Notes under the pieces: model-generated
What the model saw: the letters and a program-made list of their open reading frames with translations, nothing else
What the model was told of the DNA's origin: nothing
The model's database searches: none
Shown: piece after piece, positions 24,796-34,698 of the stretch
Layout of the letters: the number at the start of each line of letters is the position of its first letter
Position numbering within the stretch: position 1 is the stretch's first letter
Made by a program: the position numbers and the translations under genes
From: Leptolyngbyaceae cyanobacterium JSC-12
Lineage (GTDB): Bacteria; Cyanobacteriota; Cyanobacteriia; Leptolyngbyales; Leptolyngbyaceae
Length of the DNA: 64,000 nt
Direction of reading: 5' to 3'
Assembly (NCBI GenBank): GCA_000309945.1
Contig: CM001633.1
Span: 4,537,912 to 4,601,911, forward strand

Positions 24796-27552
24796 CTAGA
24801 GTTCTGTTAGACGGGTGCGCAGAATATCTGCTTGCTTTTGGGCTTCTGCCAATGTACTTTGAGTGGTTTGAACTACATCAGTTGGAGCTTTGCTGATGAA
24901 ACTGGGATTGTCCAGACGGGCGGATAGGGATTGAATGTCTGCCTCCACTTTTCGCAAATCTTTTTCCAGCTTAGCGCGGAGTGCCTGAACATCCACAACA
25001 CCTTCTAGCGGAATTAACACTTGCACAGTGCCAAATACACCTGCAATTTTCTTTTGGGACATTAAATCTGCAATGGGATCTTGTGGAGAATGCACCGTTA
25101 ACTGCTCAACCTTTGCTAAGTCCTGGATATAGGATTGCCCAACTTTAAGAATTTGCCGTTCGAGATCGCTCTCACTCTGGAAAAATGCTTTTATCCTGGC
25201 ACCTGGTTTAATTTCTGCTTCTGCTCGCAAATTGCGAATTGTCCGAATTGCTTCAATCAATAGCTCAAATTGTTGCTCTAATTCTGGATTAACCAGACTG
25301 GGATCTGGGTTCGCATATGCCTGAAGCGCCAGATACTCCTCTTCTGTTGCTTGGGTTAGGGTGTGCCAAATTTCTTCCGTGATATGTGGCATGAAAGGAT
25401 GAAGCAACTTTAAAGTACCTTCCAGCACAAACGCCAATACTTGCTGTGCTGTTTGCCTAGATGCGGCATCTTCTCCTTGCAGACGAGATTTGACTAGCTC
25501 AATGTACCAGTCACAGAAATCATTCCAGATGAAGCTGTATAAACCTTTGGCAGCTTCCCCCAAGCCGTAATTGTCAATCAGTTGCCGCGTTTGTTGAGTT
25601 ACCTGGTGGAAACGAGAGAGAATCCAGCGATCAGCAAGTTGCAGATCAGAAATTGAGGCTTTGAGATTTTCAGCGATGTCTCTAAAATCTGAAGGTTGCA
25701 ATCTAAGCTCTGTGAGGTTCATCAACACAAAGCGGGACGCATTCCAGAGCTTGTTAGTAAAGTTGCGGGAGGCTTCTACGGAAGTGGATTCATCCGTTTT
25801 GCGGTTATATTCCAGGCGAATGTCCTGTCCGGCTCCTGCCACTTCGCGAACCAGTGTGTAGCGCAGGGCATCGCAGCCGTATTTGTCAATCAGCAGCAGA
25901 GGATCAATGCCATTATTGAGGGATTTGGACATTTTTTTGTTGTTTTCATCCCGCACTAAGCCGTGGATGTAGACTGTTCTAAAGGGCATCGTTCCAGTGA
26001 AGTGCCCTGCCATCATGGTCATCCGGGCAACCCAGAAGAAGATAATATCGAAGCCTGTGACGAGGGTGGTGGTGGGGTAATAGGTTTTCAGGTCAATGGT
26101 TTCTTGGGGCCAGCCCATCGTGGAAAAGGGCCAGAGTCCAGAAGAAAACCAGGTGTCGAGTACGTCGGGGTCTTGTTCTAGTTGCACATCTGGACCAAAT
26201 TGGGCGATCGCCTTTTCTCTAGCTTCCCCTTCCGACTTAGCTACGACAAATGGCGTGTCATCCGTAATTTGTCCACCTGTTTGGTTGACTGCATACCAGG
26301 CAGGAATCTGGTGCCCCCACCAGAGTTGACGAGAGATGCACCAGTCTCGTAGGTTCACCAGCCAATCACGATAGACTTTTGTCCAGCGTTCTGGTATGAA
26401 GATGGGCGAGTTTTTCTGATCCAAAAATTCTAGTGCTCGTTTTGCCAGAGGTTCAATTTTGACGAACCATTGAGTTGAAAGTAGTGGTTCAACAGGAACT
26501 TTGCCACGATCGCTGTACGGAACCGTGTGCTTGTAATCCTCTACTTTTACTAAAGCATCCAACTCTTCCAACTTAGCGACAACTTTTTTGCGGGCAACGA
26601 ATCGATCGAGTCCCTCAAACTCCCCTGCATTCTCATTGAGGGTGCCGTCCTTGTTCAGAATGTTAATGAATGGCAGGTTATGGCGTTTGCCCATTTCAAA
26701 GTCGTTGGGGTCATGGGCGGGGGTAACTTTTACGCAACCCGTTCCGAACGAGACATCCACATACTCATCGGCAATGATCGGAATTTCCCGATTCACGATT
26801 GGTAGAGTCAAGGTTTTGCCGATAATATGCTGGTAGCGATCGTCATTCGGATTGACGGCAACCGCTGTATCACCCAGCATAGTTTCGGGTCGGGTAGTCG
26901 CAACTTCCACATAGCCAGAACCATCCGTCAGTGGATAGCGGAAGTGCCAGAGATTTCCAGTAACTTCCTTGTTATCGACTTCCAAATCTGACACGGCAGA
27001 CTGAGTAGCAGGGCACCAGTTCACCAAATATTTTCCCCGGTAGATTAGTCCTTCTTCAAAGAGCCTGGTAAAGGCTTCTAGAACAGCGGCAGAAAGCCCC
27101 TCATCCATCGTGAAGCGTTCCCGCGACCAATCGACCGACAAACCCAGACGGCGCAATTGACTTACGATCACGCCACCGGACTCTTCTTTCCATTCCCAGG
27201 CACGCTTGAGGTAAGCTTCGCGTCCCACTTCCTGGCGGGTTTTGCCCTTTGACCGAAGTTCTTTATCTAACAGCGTACTCACAGCGATGCTGGCATGATC
27301 CGTGCCTGGTAACCACAACGTATTCCGCCCGATCATGCGATGGTAACGAACCAGCACATCAATTAAAGAGTGCTCGAAGGCATGACCCATGTGCAGACTG
27401 CCTGTGACATTGGGGGGAGGAATTACGACACAGTAAGGTTCCCCAGGATGGTTGGGATCGGCTTTGAATACTGCATTTGCCTCCCAGTGTTTCTGCCACT
27501 TGGCTTCGATCTCAAAGGGTTCGTACTGGCTAGGGAGGTCAGAAGTGATCAT
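24796..27552 (-). CDS. valS: Valyl-tRNA synthetase
   Basis: 918 residues, class I synthetase that charges tRNA-Val. HIGH-type motif [10 protein letters not shown] near 57, editing domain in the 200-330 region ([29 protein letters not shown]), KMSKS motif [13 protein letters not shown] near 540, anticodon-binding helical domain (about 630-780) and the C-terminal coiled-coil tRNA-binding arm (from about 850, [17 protein letters not shown]). Complete and standard in length. The 272-nt spacer upstream of the coiled-coil gene (24524-24795) shows no gene. Confidence 0.97.
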   Translation of the reverse strand: MITSDLPSQYEPFEIEAKWQKHWEANAVFKADPNHPGEPYCVVIPPPNVTGSLHMGHAFEHSLIDVLVRYHRMIGRNTLWLPGTDHASIAVSTLLDKELRSKGKTRQEVGREAYLKRAWEWKEESGGVIVSQLRRLGLSVDWSRERFTMDEGLSAAVLEAFTRLFEEGLIYRGKYLVNWCPATQSAVSDLEVDNKEVTGNLWHFRYPLTDGSGYVEVATTRPETMLGDTAVAVNPNDDRYQHIIGKTLTLPIVNREIPIIADEYVDVSFGTGCVKVTPAHDPNDFEMGKRHNLPFINILNKDGTLNENAGEFEGLDRFVARKKVVAKLEELDALVKVEDYKHTVPYSDRGKVPVEPLLSTQWFVKIEPLAKRALEFLDQKNSPIFIPERWTKVYRDWLVNLRDWCISRQLWWGHQIPAWYAVNQTGGQITDDTPFVVAKSEGEAREKAIAQFGPDVQLEQDPDVLDTWFSSGLWPFSTMGWPQETIDLKTYYPTTTLVTGFDIIFFWVARMTMMAGHFTGTMPFRTVYIHGLVRDENNKKMSKSLNNGIDPLLLIDKYGCDALRYTLVREVAGAGQDIRLEYNRKTDESTSVEASRNFTNKLWNASRFVLMNLTELRLQPSDFRDIAENLKASISDLQLADRWILSRFHQVTQQTRQLIDNYGLGEAAKGLYSFIWNDFCDWYIELVKSRLQGEDAASRQTAQQVLAFVLEGTLKLLHPFMPHITEEIWHTLTQATEEEYLALQAYANPDPSLVNPELEQQFELLIEAIRTIRNLRAEAEIKPGARIKAFFQSESDLERQILKVGQSYIQDLAKVEQLTVHSPQDPIADLMSQKKIAGVFGTVQVLIPLEGVVDVQALRAKLEKDLRKVEADIQSLSARLDNPSFISKAPTDVVQTTQSTLAEAQKQADILRTRLTEL

Positions 27553-27600
27553 GGGAAGGGAATAGGGGATAGGGGATAGGGAATAGGGGATAGGGAAGGT
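27553..27600. repeat. GGGGATAGGGAATA-type repeats before valS
   Basis: About five variants of GGAATAGGGGATA head to tail, directly upstream of the valS start codon. The following 240 nt hold no recognised gene. Confidence 0.65.
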
Positions 27601-27840
27601 GGAGAAGCGGGGATGGGCTTCAACGTGAGCGCTCAGCCGAACGGAGATAGGCGAAAGGCGTAATCTTGCATCCTACATCCGATACTCCGTCCCCTCTCTC
27701 ATGCTTCCTGCCTCTTGTCCCCTTAATTACTTCTTTTGATTTTGGCATGAGGGTGGTGTTTGGTGCAGGGCGATCGCGTCTTCTCGTTGAATTTTGCCCA
27801 TAGGATAGCTGGTAAGTCCGACCGAATAGACTGAAATGAA

Positions 27841-27978
27841 ATGAGCGACCAACAATTATACGTTGTTGATGTAGATATTACTGATGCCCGGTTAGAAGGA
27901 CTGACGGCTGTGTGCGAGCAAACAGCTCAAAATATGAAACAGTCTTTCCCAGATGTTGTGGGAAGCCGCCCAGATTAA
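27841..27978 (+). CDS. Possible 45-residue protein
   Basis: ATG at 27841 to TAA at 27976-27978. The product begins MSDQQLYVVDVDITDARLEG and ends in GSRPD. Amphipathic, no membrane segment, plausible codon use, but no clear ribosome site and no family recognised. It converges with the peptide-binding protein gene, ending 32 nt from it. Confidence 0.4.
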   Translation: MSDQQLYVVDVDITDARLEGLTAVCEQTAQNMKQSFPDVVGSRPD

Positions 27979-28010
27979 CCAACAAACCTCTTTCATCTGT
28001 AATTCAAAGA

Positions 28011-29819
28011 TTAACGGGAAATAACTTTTTGTTCTGGCAAGTTCCAGATACCCAGTCCAATTGCGTTGTATCGTACATTTTCCACTCGATTGCGAACAGC
28101 AGCCATTGCTTTTGCATTGGCAAGATAAATAAATGGCAGATATTCTTGCGTAATCTGCTGAGTTTTAGCATAAATCTCTTTTCGCTTTGCTTCATTCAGT
28201 TCGCGTGCACCTTGCACGTAAAGTTGTCCAATTTCTTTTTCCCAATCAGAAACAGTGCGTCCAATAATTGGTGGGCTTCCTGGCTTGGGTCCTTGATTAA
28301 AGGAATGGGAACCTCCATCAGGATTCCAAACGTTGAATCCATTGTGGGGTTCAGTTCCTCCTGTTAACCCAAGGAGTATGCATTCCCAATCCAAAGACGT
28401 ATCTATTTTTTCAATGACTGAATTGAAGGCAATCGGTGTAAAGTCTACTTGCATTCCAATCGCGGCTAAGTCTTGTTTGATTTGAGCACCGATCGCAACT
28501 CTTAGCTTGTTTTCAGCATTGGTAATGAAATTAAATCGAACTCGATTGCCTTCTGCGTCAAATAATTGACCTTGAGCGTTGTACTTAAATCCAGCTTGTT
28601 GAAGCAGATCCTTTGATTTTTGAGGATTGTATTCGTAGGTTTTCAAACCTTCTTCGGGCTTTAAGTAGTAGGGGCTTTGCACGGAGATTGGAGAGTTTTG
28701 GGGTTCTGCCAAACCTCGAAAGGCATTGTTAATCATTTGTTCGCGATTGATCGCATAGGCAACTGCTTGCCGAAATTCTTTTGTGTTAAACCAGCGAGAC
28801 TTGATTGGGTCAACTAATGGAGTTCCATTTTCTCGCCGTCCTGTGTTCAGGTTAAAAGAAACATACAATGTTCCAGTTCGTAGCCCACCTTGTTGGATTT
28901 GGAAGTTACCTCGTTTTTCCTCTTGTTTTAACAAAGAAAAGTCTTCTGGGCGTAGAGTACTTAATTCACCCAACATATCAAGTTCTCCAGTGCGGAACCG
29001 AATTAGCTGAGTATCAGTAGACTCGACTATCTGCAATATCAGGCGATCAATATAAGGTAATTGTTGCCCTTGAGCATCTTTTCTCCAATAGAATGGATTG
29101 CGGCGAAAAATATAGCGCTGACCTGGAGTATAACTCTCTAACGTAAATGCTCCGTTGACAACTACTTTTTTGGGATCAGTATCCGTACCCCATGTGGAGA
29201 GAAACAAGGGCTTGCCGTTGGCATCGTTAGTATAGACGGACTCCCGTAAAGCATGGGCAGGCAAAATTGCGATGCCACCAGTTGTTTTCAGAAAGGGAGC
29301 AAAGGGTTCGGGAATTGTGAATTCGACACGGCGATTATCTACTTTTCTGACACTGGGAAATTGATTTCCGTCTCCTAATCGCAAAACATCGCGTAGATCG
29401 GTCGGAATTTTTTCGTTCAGGTAAACATCGTTGTAGCTGAAGATGACATCATCTGCCGTTAAGGGTTGCCCATCTGACCACTTCAATCCATCTCGGAGTG
29501 TGAAGGTAATGCGCTTTTTGTCTTCTGACATTTCCCATGACTCTGCTAGAGCTGGTTCAACTTCTGCGGTTTCTGGATTTTCACTCACCAACCCTTCGTA
29601 GGTAAAAAGGAACATGTTGGGAAACTCGCCATTGAAGGCATAGTTAAAGGTTTTGAAATCACTCAGGGTGCTAAGGACGATCTGATCTCCTCGTGCTGAA
29701 CTTTGTTTAAGCAGATCGGAGTTACAAGCGTTGAGGGCGATCGCCACCCAACAGACCATGAAGGCGATCGCAAGACTCCGCCATCCCTTTCTCATTGCGC
29801 TGCCCACTATTGCTTTCAT
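28011..29819 (-). CDS. ABC peptide-binding lipoprotein (solute-binding family 5)
   Basis: About 602 residues from the ATG at 29819, chosen for the GTGAAAGGA ribosome site directly upstream; a GTG 18 nt earlier would overlap the Uma2 gene. Lipobox LNAC at about 29-32. Family 5 features: YEGLVSENPETAEVEPALAESW, FTLRDGLKWSDGQPLTADDV, AFTLESYTPGQRYIFRRNPFYW, FRQAVAYAINREQMI and NGFNVWNPDGGSH. It captures oligopeptides or nickel-type ligands in the periplasm for an ABC importer. It follows Uma2 closely. No permease genes are present nearby, so the transporter is encoded elsewhere. Confidence 0.88.
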   Translation of the reverse strand: MKAIVGSAMRKGWRSLAIAFMVCWVAIALNACNSDLLKQSSARGDQIVLSTLSDFKTFNYAFNGEFPNMFLFTYEGLVSENPETAEVEPALAESWEMSEDKKRITFTLRDGLKWSDGQPLTADDVIFSYNDVYLNEKIPTDLRDVLRLGDGNQFPSVRKVDNRRVEFTIPEPFAPFLKTTGGIAILPAHALRESVYTNDANGKPLFLSTWGTDTDPKKVVVNGAFTLESYTPGQRYIFRRNPFYWRKDAQGQQLPYIDRLILQIVESTDTQLIRFRTGELDMLGELSTLRPEDFSLLKQEEKRGNFQIQQGGLRTGTLYVSFNLNTGRRENGTPLVDPIKSRWFNTKEFRQAVAYAINREQMINNAFRGLAEPQNSPISVQSPYYLKPEEGLKTYEYNPQKSKDLLQQAGFKYNAQGQLFDAEGNRVRFNFITNAENKLRVAIGAQIKQDLAAIGMQVDFTPIAFNSVIEKIDTSLDWECILLGLTGGTEPHNGFNVWNPDGGSHSFNQGPKPGSPPIIGRTVSDWEKEIGQLYVQGARELNEAKRKEIYAKTQQITQEYLPFIYLANAKAMAAVRNRVENVRYNAIGLGIWNLPEQKVISR

Positions 29820-29829
29820 TCCTTTCACT

Positions 29830-30618
29830 TTACGCACCTGGATCTACCCCTAAAGTCCGCAATTGTTCCCGCAAGCGATCAACTTGAGTCTCCGCCGCTT
29901 CAGCTCGTTGCCGCTCTTGCTCAGCTCGTTGCCGCTCTTGCTCAGCTCGTTGCCGCTCTTGCTCAGCTCGTTGCCGCTCTTGCTCAGCTCGTTGCCGTTC
30001 TTGCTCAGCTAACGCTTCTGCAGTCTGGCGAGCAGCGATTTCTTGCTGTAATGCTTGCAGTAAGTCGTCCGGAGCCAGGATCTTTTCGCCTGTGTCTTCC
30101 CGATAAAACCCAATCAGTTGATTTTCGACTTCCAGCCGTAACTCTAGTGGGGCACTACGACCATCCTCAATCAACTCATAGAGTTCGTTTCGTAGACGAT
30201 AGCCTTTCAGTTTTTCAGGAATCCATTCACCTTTGGGATCAAATTGCCAGTATTCTTGAACTCCTAATTGCTCATACAAAATCTTTTTATAGGTCTGATC
30301 CTCATCCTTTGTTGCATTCGAGGTCATTTCAAAAATCACGACAGGAACTTCTCCCTCTTCCCAGGTTTTGTAGTTGTCTCGCGGACCGGGTGGAACATTG
30401 AAAATGACCATAACATCGGGAGCGACGCGTAGCCGAGGGTAGCCCTGAGCATAATAAAGAAATTGATCTGCTAGAACGATCGCCTGCTGTCCAACTAGAT
30501 ACTGACGTAGGGCAACAACTGCATTGATAATTGCATCAACATGAACAGAAGTTTCTGCCAAAGGTTTACCGTCTGAACTAGGATAAAAAATTTTGGTCGG
30601 TTGAGCCGCGATCGCCAT
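29830..30618 (-). CDS. Uma2-family endonuclease-like protein with heptad repeat tail
   Basis: 262 residues. Residues 1-175 are a Uma2 (DUF820) PD-(D/E)xK domain: RVAPDVMVIF with the Asp, VPVVIFEMTS with the Glu, YKKILYEQLGVQEYWQFDP with the trailing Lys and Tyr. The C-terminus is a coiled coil made of AEQERQR repeated five times, encoded by nearly perfect 21-bp DNA repeats. Uma2 families expand strongly in filamentous cyanobacteria and often carry such tails. Biological role unknown; nuclease activity is assumed from the fold. Confidence 0.85.
   Translation of the reverse strand: MAIAAQPTKIFYPSSDGKPLAETSVHVDAIINAVVALRQYLVGQQAIVLADQFLYYAQGYPRLRVAPDVMVIFNVPPGPRDNYKTWEEGEVPVVIFEMTSNATKDEDQTYKKILYEQLGVQEYWQFDPKGEWIPEKLKGYRLRNELYELIEDGRSAPLELRLEVENQLIGFYREDTGEKILAPDDLLQALQQEIAARQTAEALAEQERQRAEQERQRAEQERQRAEQERQRAEQERQRAEAAETQVDRLREQLRTLGVDPGA
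29900..30010. repeat. 21-bp tandem repeat inside the Uma2 gene
   Basis: Four to five near-perfect copies of GCTCAGCTCGTTGCCGCTCTT (plus-strand reading) encode AEQERQR heptads. Copy number can change by slippage without a frameshift since 21 is a multiple of 3. Confidence 0.9.
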
Positions 30619-30657
30619 AACGTTCTCCCCAATGGGTGTTGTGCGCGTGACCCAATT

Positions 30658-31149
30658 CTAACGAGTTTTAGCCTGCTCCAATAGAACAACGGCATAGGCA
30701 GCAATGCCTTCCTCGCGTCCGGTGGCATCTAGCTTTTCGTTGGTTGTGGCTTTTATACCTACTTGATCCGATTGCAGGTGAAGGACTGTAGCGAGGCGAT
30801 CGCGCATGGCGGGAATGTGCGGCTTGAGTTTGGGACGTTCTGCCACAATGACGGAATCAATATTGCAAATTTGCCAGCCCTTATCTTGGATTAGCTGATC
30901 CACTTGTTCCAGCAGTTTCAAACTATCTGCTCCTTCCCACTTGGGGTCGGTAGGTGGGAAGTAGTGCCCAATATCTCCCAGGCTCAAGGCTCCCAGCATG
31001 GCATCCATAATCGCGTGGGTGAGCACATCAGCATCGCTATGCCCCAGCAAACCCAATGAATGTTCAATCTTGATCCCACCTAGGATTAAAGGGCGTTCGG
31101 GCACTAGACGATGAATGTCGTATCCGTTTCCAATCCGAATGGAAGCCAT
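30658..31149 (-). CDS. ispF: 2-C-methyl-D-erythritol 2,4-cyclodiphosphate synthase
   Basis: 163 residues, MEP-pathway enzyme that cyclises CDP-ME 2-phosphate to MEcPP and releases CMP. The zinc ligands are in GYDIHRL (Asp, His) near residue 9 and [15 protein letters not shown] (His) near 42. Further signatures: [14 protein letters not shown] and [21 protein letters not shown], which holds the CMP-contacting Thr. Standard length. It precedes Uma2 by 39 nt on the same strand, possibly by chance. Confidence 0.96.
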   Translation of the reverse strand: MASIRIGNGYDIHRLVPERPLILGGIKIEHSLGLLGHSDADVLTHAIMDAMLGALSLGDIGHYFPPTDPKWEGADSLKLLEQVDQLIQDKGWQICNIDSVIVAERPKLKPHIPAMRDRLATVLHLQSDQVGIKATTNEKLDATGREEGIAAYAVVLLEQAKTR

Positions 31150-31209
31150 GTGGAGTCAGCCTTTAAGCAATCAACTCCATGATTATAAAGGTGTCGGGGA
31201 AGGAGACGG

Positions 31210-31842
31210 TTAAGCGATCGCGACCAGGTCTTTGTATTCGGTAGCTAGCTCTTCTTCAGTGAGACTGTCGTGAATGTCTTGTGGTGTCCACAAGGTCTGA
31301 AACACTAGCAAATAACGAGGTTGCATAATGCGAATATCATCCAAAACATCGCGAAGCACGGAGGCGGAATAAATTTCATCAAACAGGGGTTGGTCATCTG
31401 CCGTTCCCAGCAGCAGTGTTACCACAATGTAAGCAGGTTGCTCATAGAGATTGAGATTCGGCGATCGCTGTTTGGTGATAGTGCCATCGACATTGGTGAA
31501 TGTCTCAATACTGAATTTGCTTTGTTCCCGTTGCAGAAGCTGATTGTACAGATTTTCTGCTGTTTCAATGCCATTAACCGTTTGAGATTTTGCGAGTACA
31601 TGAGTCCAGTAGCGAGAATAATCCATTAGCAATGTTGCAACCTGTTGCAACAAGGCAAAAAGCCCTTCAGGTGTTGCGGTATCGGCATTTTCTCCGAGGT
31701 CGTTCAGCAGGGTTTGTAGTCTGCGAGCTTCAGCTCTGAGTGCAACTTGCAAAATGCTAATGGTAAAAATGTCATTAGTAAGTTCTATATCGTCTGAGAA
31801 ATCTGATGTCTCAATCCCCTGGGGTTCAGCCTCTAGATCCAT
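31210..31842 (-). CDS. DUF1517-family protein, C-terminal domain only
   Basis: 210 residues matching the conserved C-terminal region of DUF1517 proteins: ISILQVALRAEARRLQTLLNDL, FALLQQVATLLMDYSRYWTHV, EQSKFSIETFTNVDG, YIVVTLLLGTADDQPLF and LLVFQTLWTPQDIHDSLTEEEL. The usual N-terminal membrane and Gly/Ser-rich part is absent. A decayed second DUF1517 gene lies upstream on the same strand, suggesting a former tandem duplication. Function of DUF1517 is unknown; plant relatives are thylakoid-associated. Confidence 0.75.
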   Translation of the reverse strand: MDLEAEPQGIETSDFSDDIELTNDIFTISILQVALRAEARRLQTLLNDLGENADTATPEGLFALLQQVATLLMDYSRYWTHVLAKSQTVNGIETAENLYNQLLQREQSKFSIETFTNVDGTITKQRSPNLNLYEQPAYIVVTLLLGTADDQPLFDEIYSASVLRDVLDDIRIMQPRYLLVFQTLWTPQDIHDSLTEEELATEYKDLVAIA

Positions 31843-31983
31843 AACACCCTTCCTTAATTGTGCAACCCTATCAACATCTTCACCCCAGATCGCCTGGAAT
31901 TCAGTTAGTTCATCTCATTTTTCGAAGGCGATCGAAGAATGCAACTGACTTTGTGTACCTGGAAAACTAACTTTTACAAAAAA

Positions 31984-32390
31984 TCAAATCTGAACCATCT
32001 CCGTGTATTCAGTTAACAGTTCATCATAGATAAGGCTATCGGTTGCCACTTGAGGACTCCATAGCAGTTCAAACACCAGCAAATAGTCTGGAGGAATCGC
32101 CGCGAGTTTTTGTAATGCCTCTCTTAGCATTCCCTCAGTGCGAACCTGATTAAACAAAGTATTGTCGTGCGCTGTTCCCACTAATAGCGTTACCACAACG
32201 ATCCGCCACCACTACGTCCACCACTGCTTTTAGCGTAAGCTTCAGAAGCCATTGTGAGCTGAATTTTTGGCACTGATGCTATGAGATCAACCGTGACAGC
32301 ATTGACAAAGACAACACTCATTGCTGACAGGCACGATCGCACAACATGAAGCTCAGGCATAGAAACTATCCTGGTTGTGGTTGAGGTCAC
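31984..32390 (-). pseudogene. DUF1517 gene with an internal deletion and frame change
   Basis: The 5' piece (32190-32390) ends in ASEAYAKSSGGRSGGGSLW, the typical Gly/Ser-rich N-terminal part of DUF1517 proteins. It then stops, and in another frame directly continues VVTLLVGTAHDNTLF...LLVFELLWSPQVATDSLIYDEL, the family's C-terminal end (31984-32196). The central 100 or more residues are missing. The junction lies near 32195. It reads as an internally deleted pseudogene next to the surviving paralogue. Confidence 0.75.
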
Positions 32391-32467
32391 TTTATAGCCT
32401 CATGCTCACAGCACTATTTTAGGCAATTGGCTGACAAGATGCTGAAAACCCTAATGATTCTTGATGC

Positions 32468-33172
32468 CTACCCTTCTTGCTCTCCAGTTTGTTCCAGCCA
32501 GCGAGCATACAGATCAGGGCGACGATCGCGAGTGCGTTGAATTTGCTGCTGTTTTCGCCACCGGGCGATCGCTTGATGATTCCCCGATAGCAGCACCTCT
32601 GGCACTGCCCAACCCCGAAATACTGGCGGACGGGTGTATTGAGGATAATCTAATAATCCCTGTTCAAAGCTTTCAGCTTTTAGGGATTCTTCTTTTCCAA
32701 CCGTGCCCGGTAGCAAACGCACAACACCATTGACTAAAGCCAGGGCGGGAATTTCGCCACAGGTTAGAATAAAATCTCCCAATGATATTTCTCGGTTGAC
32801 TAAATGCAAGACGCGATCGTCCACCCCTTCATAATGCCCGCAGATGATCACGAGTTGAGCACACGTTGCCGCAAACTCCTGAAACATTTGCTGGTGCATA
32901 GTTTCTCCTTGAGGAGACATTAACAAGACCTCGCGTTGTGGCAGCAACGGCAGCGACTCTACCGCCGCAAAAATAGGTTCTGGTTTCATCAACATACCTA
33001 CTCCACCGCCATAAGGCTCGTCATCTACTCGTTTATGTCGATCAGTCGCAAAATCACGGGGATTCGTGAGATGCACTTCAGCGATTTGCTTTGCCAGCGC
33101 CTTCCCTAACAATCCGGAGCTGAGTGGAGAGCGGAAAAAATCCGGGAACAACGTGACGATATCAATACGCAT
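32468..33172 (-). CDS. trmD: tRNA (guanine-37-N1)-methyltransferase
   Basis: 234 residues, methylates G37 of tRNAs with S-adenosylmethionine and so prevents +1 frameshifting. SPOUT knot signatures: VTLFPDFF at the N-terminus, DEPYGGGVGMLMKPEP, LLMSPQGE, ICGHYEGVDDRVL and the region GDFILTCGEIPALALVNGV, where Cys stands in place of the more common Gly. Complete. No rpsP, rimM or rplS next to it, unlike the order in many bacteria. Confidence 0.96.
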   Translation of the reverse strand: MRIDIVTLFPDFFRSPLSSGLLGKALAKQIAEVHLTNPRDFATDRHKRVDDEPYGGGVGMLMKPEPIFAAVESLPLLPQREVLLMSPQGETMHQQMFQEFAATCAQLVIICGHYEGVDDRVLHLVNREISLGDFILTCGEIPALALVNGVVRLLPGTVGKEESLKAESFEQGLLDYPQYTRPPVFRGWAVPEVLLSGNHQAIARWRKQQQIQRTRDRRPDLYARWLEQTGEQEG

Positions 33173-33635
33173 AAAGGGATTGAATACTAAGGAGCCATGA
33201 TGAACTGAGGCACAATACCACCGATAGGGATAGAGGTGCGTCTCAAAATGTTGGTTGTCTCTGCTTCGTCATGAAATGCTGTTGTTCATGGACGGAAACA
33301 TTCCTTAAACCATTAATTTACGCTTTAATGGTTTGTCATCATCGATATTCTTGATAAAGTTCCGAGTTACTAGTACTCGGATATTTCACTATGAGAGAAA
33401 ATGTCTGTTAAAAATTTACGTAAAACATTCCCAGCAAGCACACAAGATTGATTTAAATAAGCAACAGCATTGTCATGGTTTCCATACTTCCACACCCGCG
33501 AAGGGAAGGTTAAGTTTCAGGATGAGCAAAAGTAGCGTTCCAACTTCAGTTGTAAAGCTGTTAGAGCGTTGGTTTCATCTTTCGCCCAATGTCAGTGCTG
33601 CGCCTCAGCGAATGTTTCAGTCTCTTGGAGAGGAA
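33173..33635. other. Spacer/leader upstream of cyanophycinase
   Basis: 463 nt. The cphB frame is open back to 33333, but no similarity is seen before 33636; a second candidate start lies at 33522 (MSKSSVP). Divergent promoters for trmD and cphB should lie here. No operator was recognised. Confidence 0.5.
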
Positions 33636-34454
33636 ATGCCTCAGTCTACTAAAACCGCCATCATGATTATTGGAGGAGCCGAAGATAAAGTTCATGGGCG
33701 GGAAATTCTGCATAGTTTTTTTATTCGTTCTGGATCAACAGATGCTCGCATCGCCATTATTCCATCAGCATCTCGTGAACCCGCTGTGATCGGTGAGCGC
33801 TATCGAGAAATTTTCACGGAGATGGGCGCAAAGGGAATTGAAATCCTGGATATCCGCGATCGCGATCAGTGTGAAGACCCGTTACTGCAATCCTATGTTG
33901 AAAATTGCACAGGTGTATTTATGACTGGAGGAGATCAACTCCGGCTCTGCGGTTTGCTGGCAGACACCTCATTAATGAGCAAAGTCCGTTACCGAGCGCA
34001 GCGTGGCGAAATTACTCTGGCTGGAACAAGTGCTGGGGCTGCGGTCATGGGTCACTACATGATTGCGGGAGGGGGCAGTGGGGAGTCTCCAAATCGTTCA
34101 CTGGTGGATATCACAACAGGGTTGGGCATTATTCCAGAACTGCTCGTTGATCAGCATTTTCACAACCGTAATCGGATGGCTCGTTTGATGAGTGCGATCG
34201 CAGCTCATTTCGACCGGCTTGGCGTTGGAATTGATGAAGATACCTGCGCCGTGTTTGAGGGAGATGGCTTATTGCAGGTCATGGGGAAAGGAACCGTCAC
34301 CATCATCGATCCTGCTGGTGTGATTCACACCAACCACTCCTGTATCGGAGCAACTGACCCACTCAGCATTGGCAACTTACGGGTTCATCTTCTAGTGCAT
34401 GGTGATCAGTTTGATTTACGCAAGCGCCTACCAATCCTGAAACAGTCTTCTTGA
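33636..34454 (+). CDS. cphB: Cyanophycinase
   Basis: 272 residues. An intracellular serine-type exopeptidase that splits cyanophycin (multi-Arg-poly-Asp) into beta-Asp-Arg dipeptides. From the ATG at 33636, which has GGAGAGG just upstream, the catalytic Ser in GTSAGA is residue 132, the same number as in the Synechocystis enzyme, which supports this start. D-Q-H at 172-174 and the nearby Arg residues (NRNRMAR) fit the substrate pocket. PSASREPA and TGGDQLRL are also family motifs. The cyanophycin synthetase gene follows after 244 nt on the same strand. Confidence 0.95.
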   Translation: MPQSTKTAIMIIGGAEDKVHGREILHSFFIRSGSTDARIAIIPSASREPAVIGERYREIFTEMGAKGIEILDIRDRDQCEDPLLQSYVENCTGVFMTGGDQLRLCGLLADTSLMSKVRYRAQRGEITLAGTSAGAAVMGHYMIAGGGSGESPNRSLVDITTGLGIIPELLVDQHFHNRNRMARLMSAIAAHFDRLGVGIDEDTCAVFEGDGLLQVMGKGTVTIIDPAGVIHTNHSCIGATDPLSIGNLRVHLLVHGDQFDLRKRLPILKQSS

Positions 34455-34698
34455 CTGAACTGAAATCTGCCCCAAACAATTTCAACATCCCTCTGGACTT
34501 TGTTGAAGAATTCAACAATTTACCAAGACCAAGACGGTTTTCATTCTCGCTAACTGTTCAGCATGAACAGTCTAGAGGTTGGCAGCGCATAAAACTGAAG
34601 AATGCTTAAAGTCAACTCTGAGTTAGGCTTATTCTAAAGGTTGTAGAGTGAGCAGCGGGTGCCTGACTACGCTCAAGTTATTCCTAATCACAGTGGTT

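Noticed and set aside
29703-30401. Long plus-strand frame with AALAQLV repeats
   Set aside because: It is the antisense shadow of the Uma2 21-bp repeats; the minus-strand frame has clear family motifs and this one has none.
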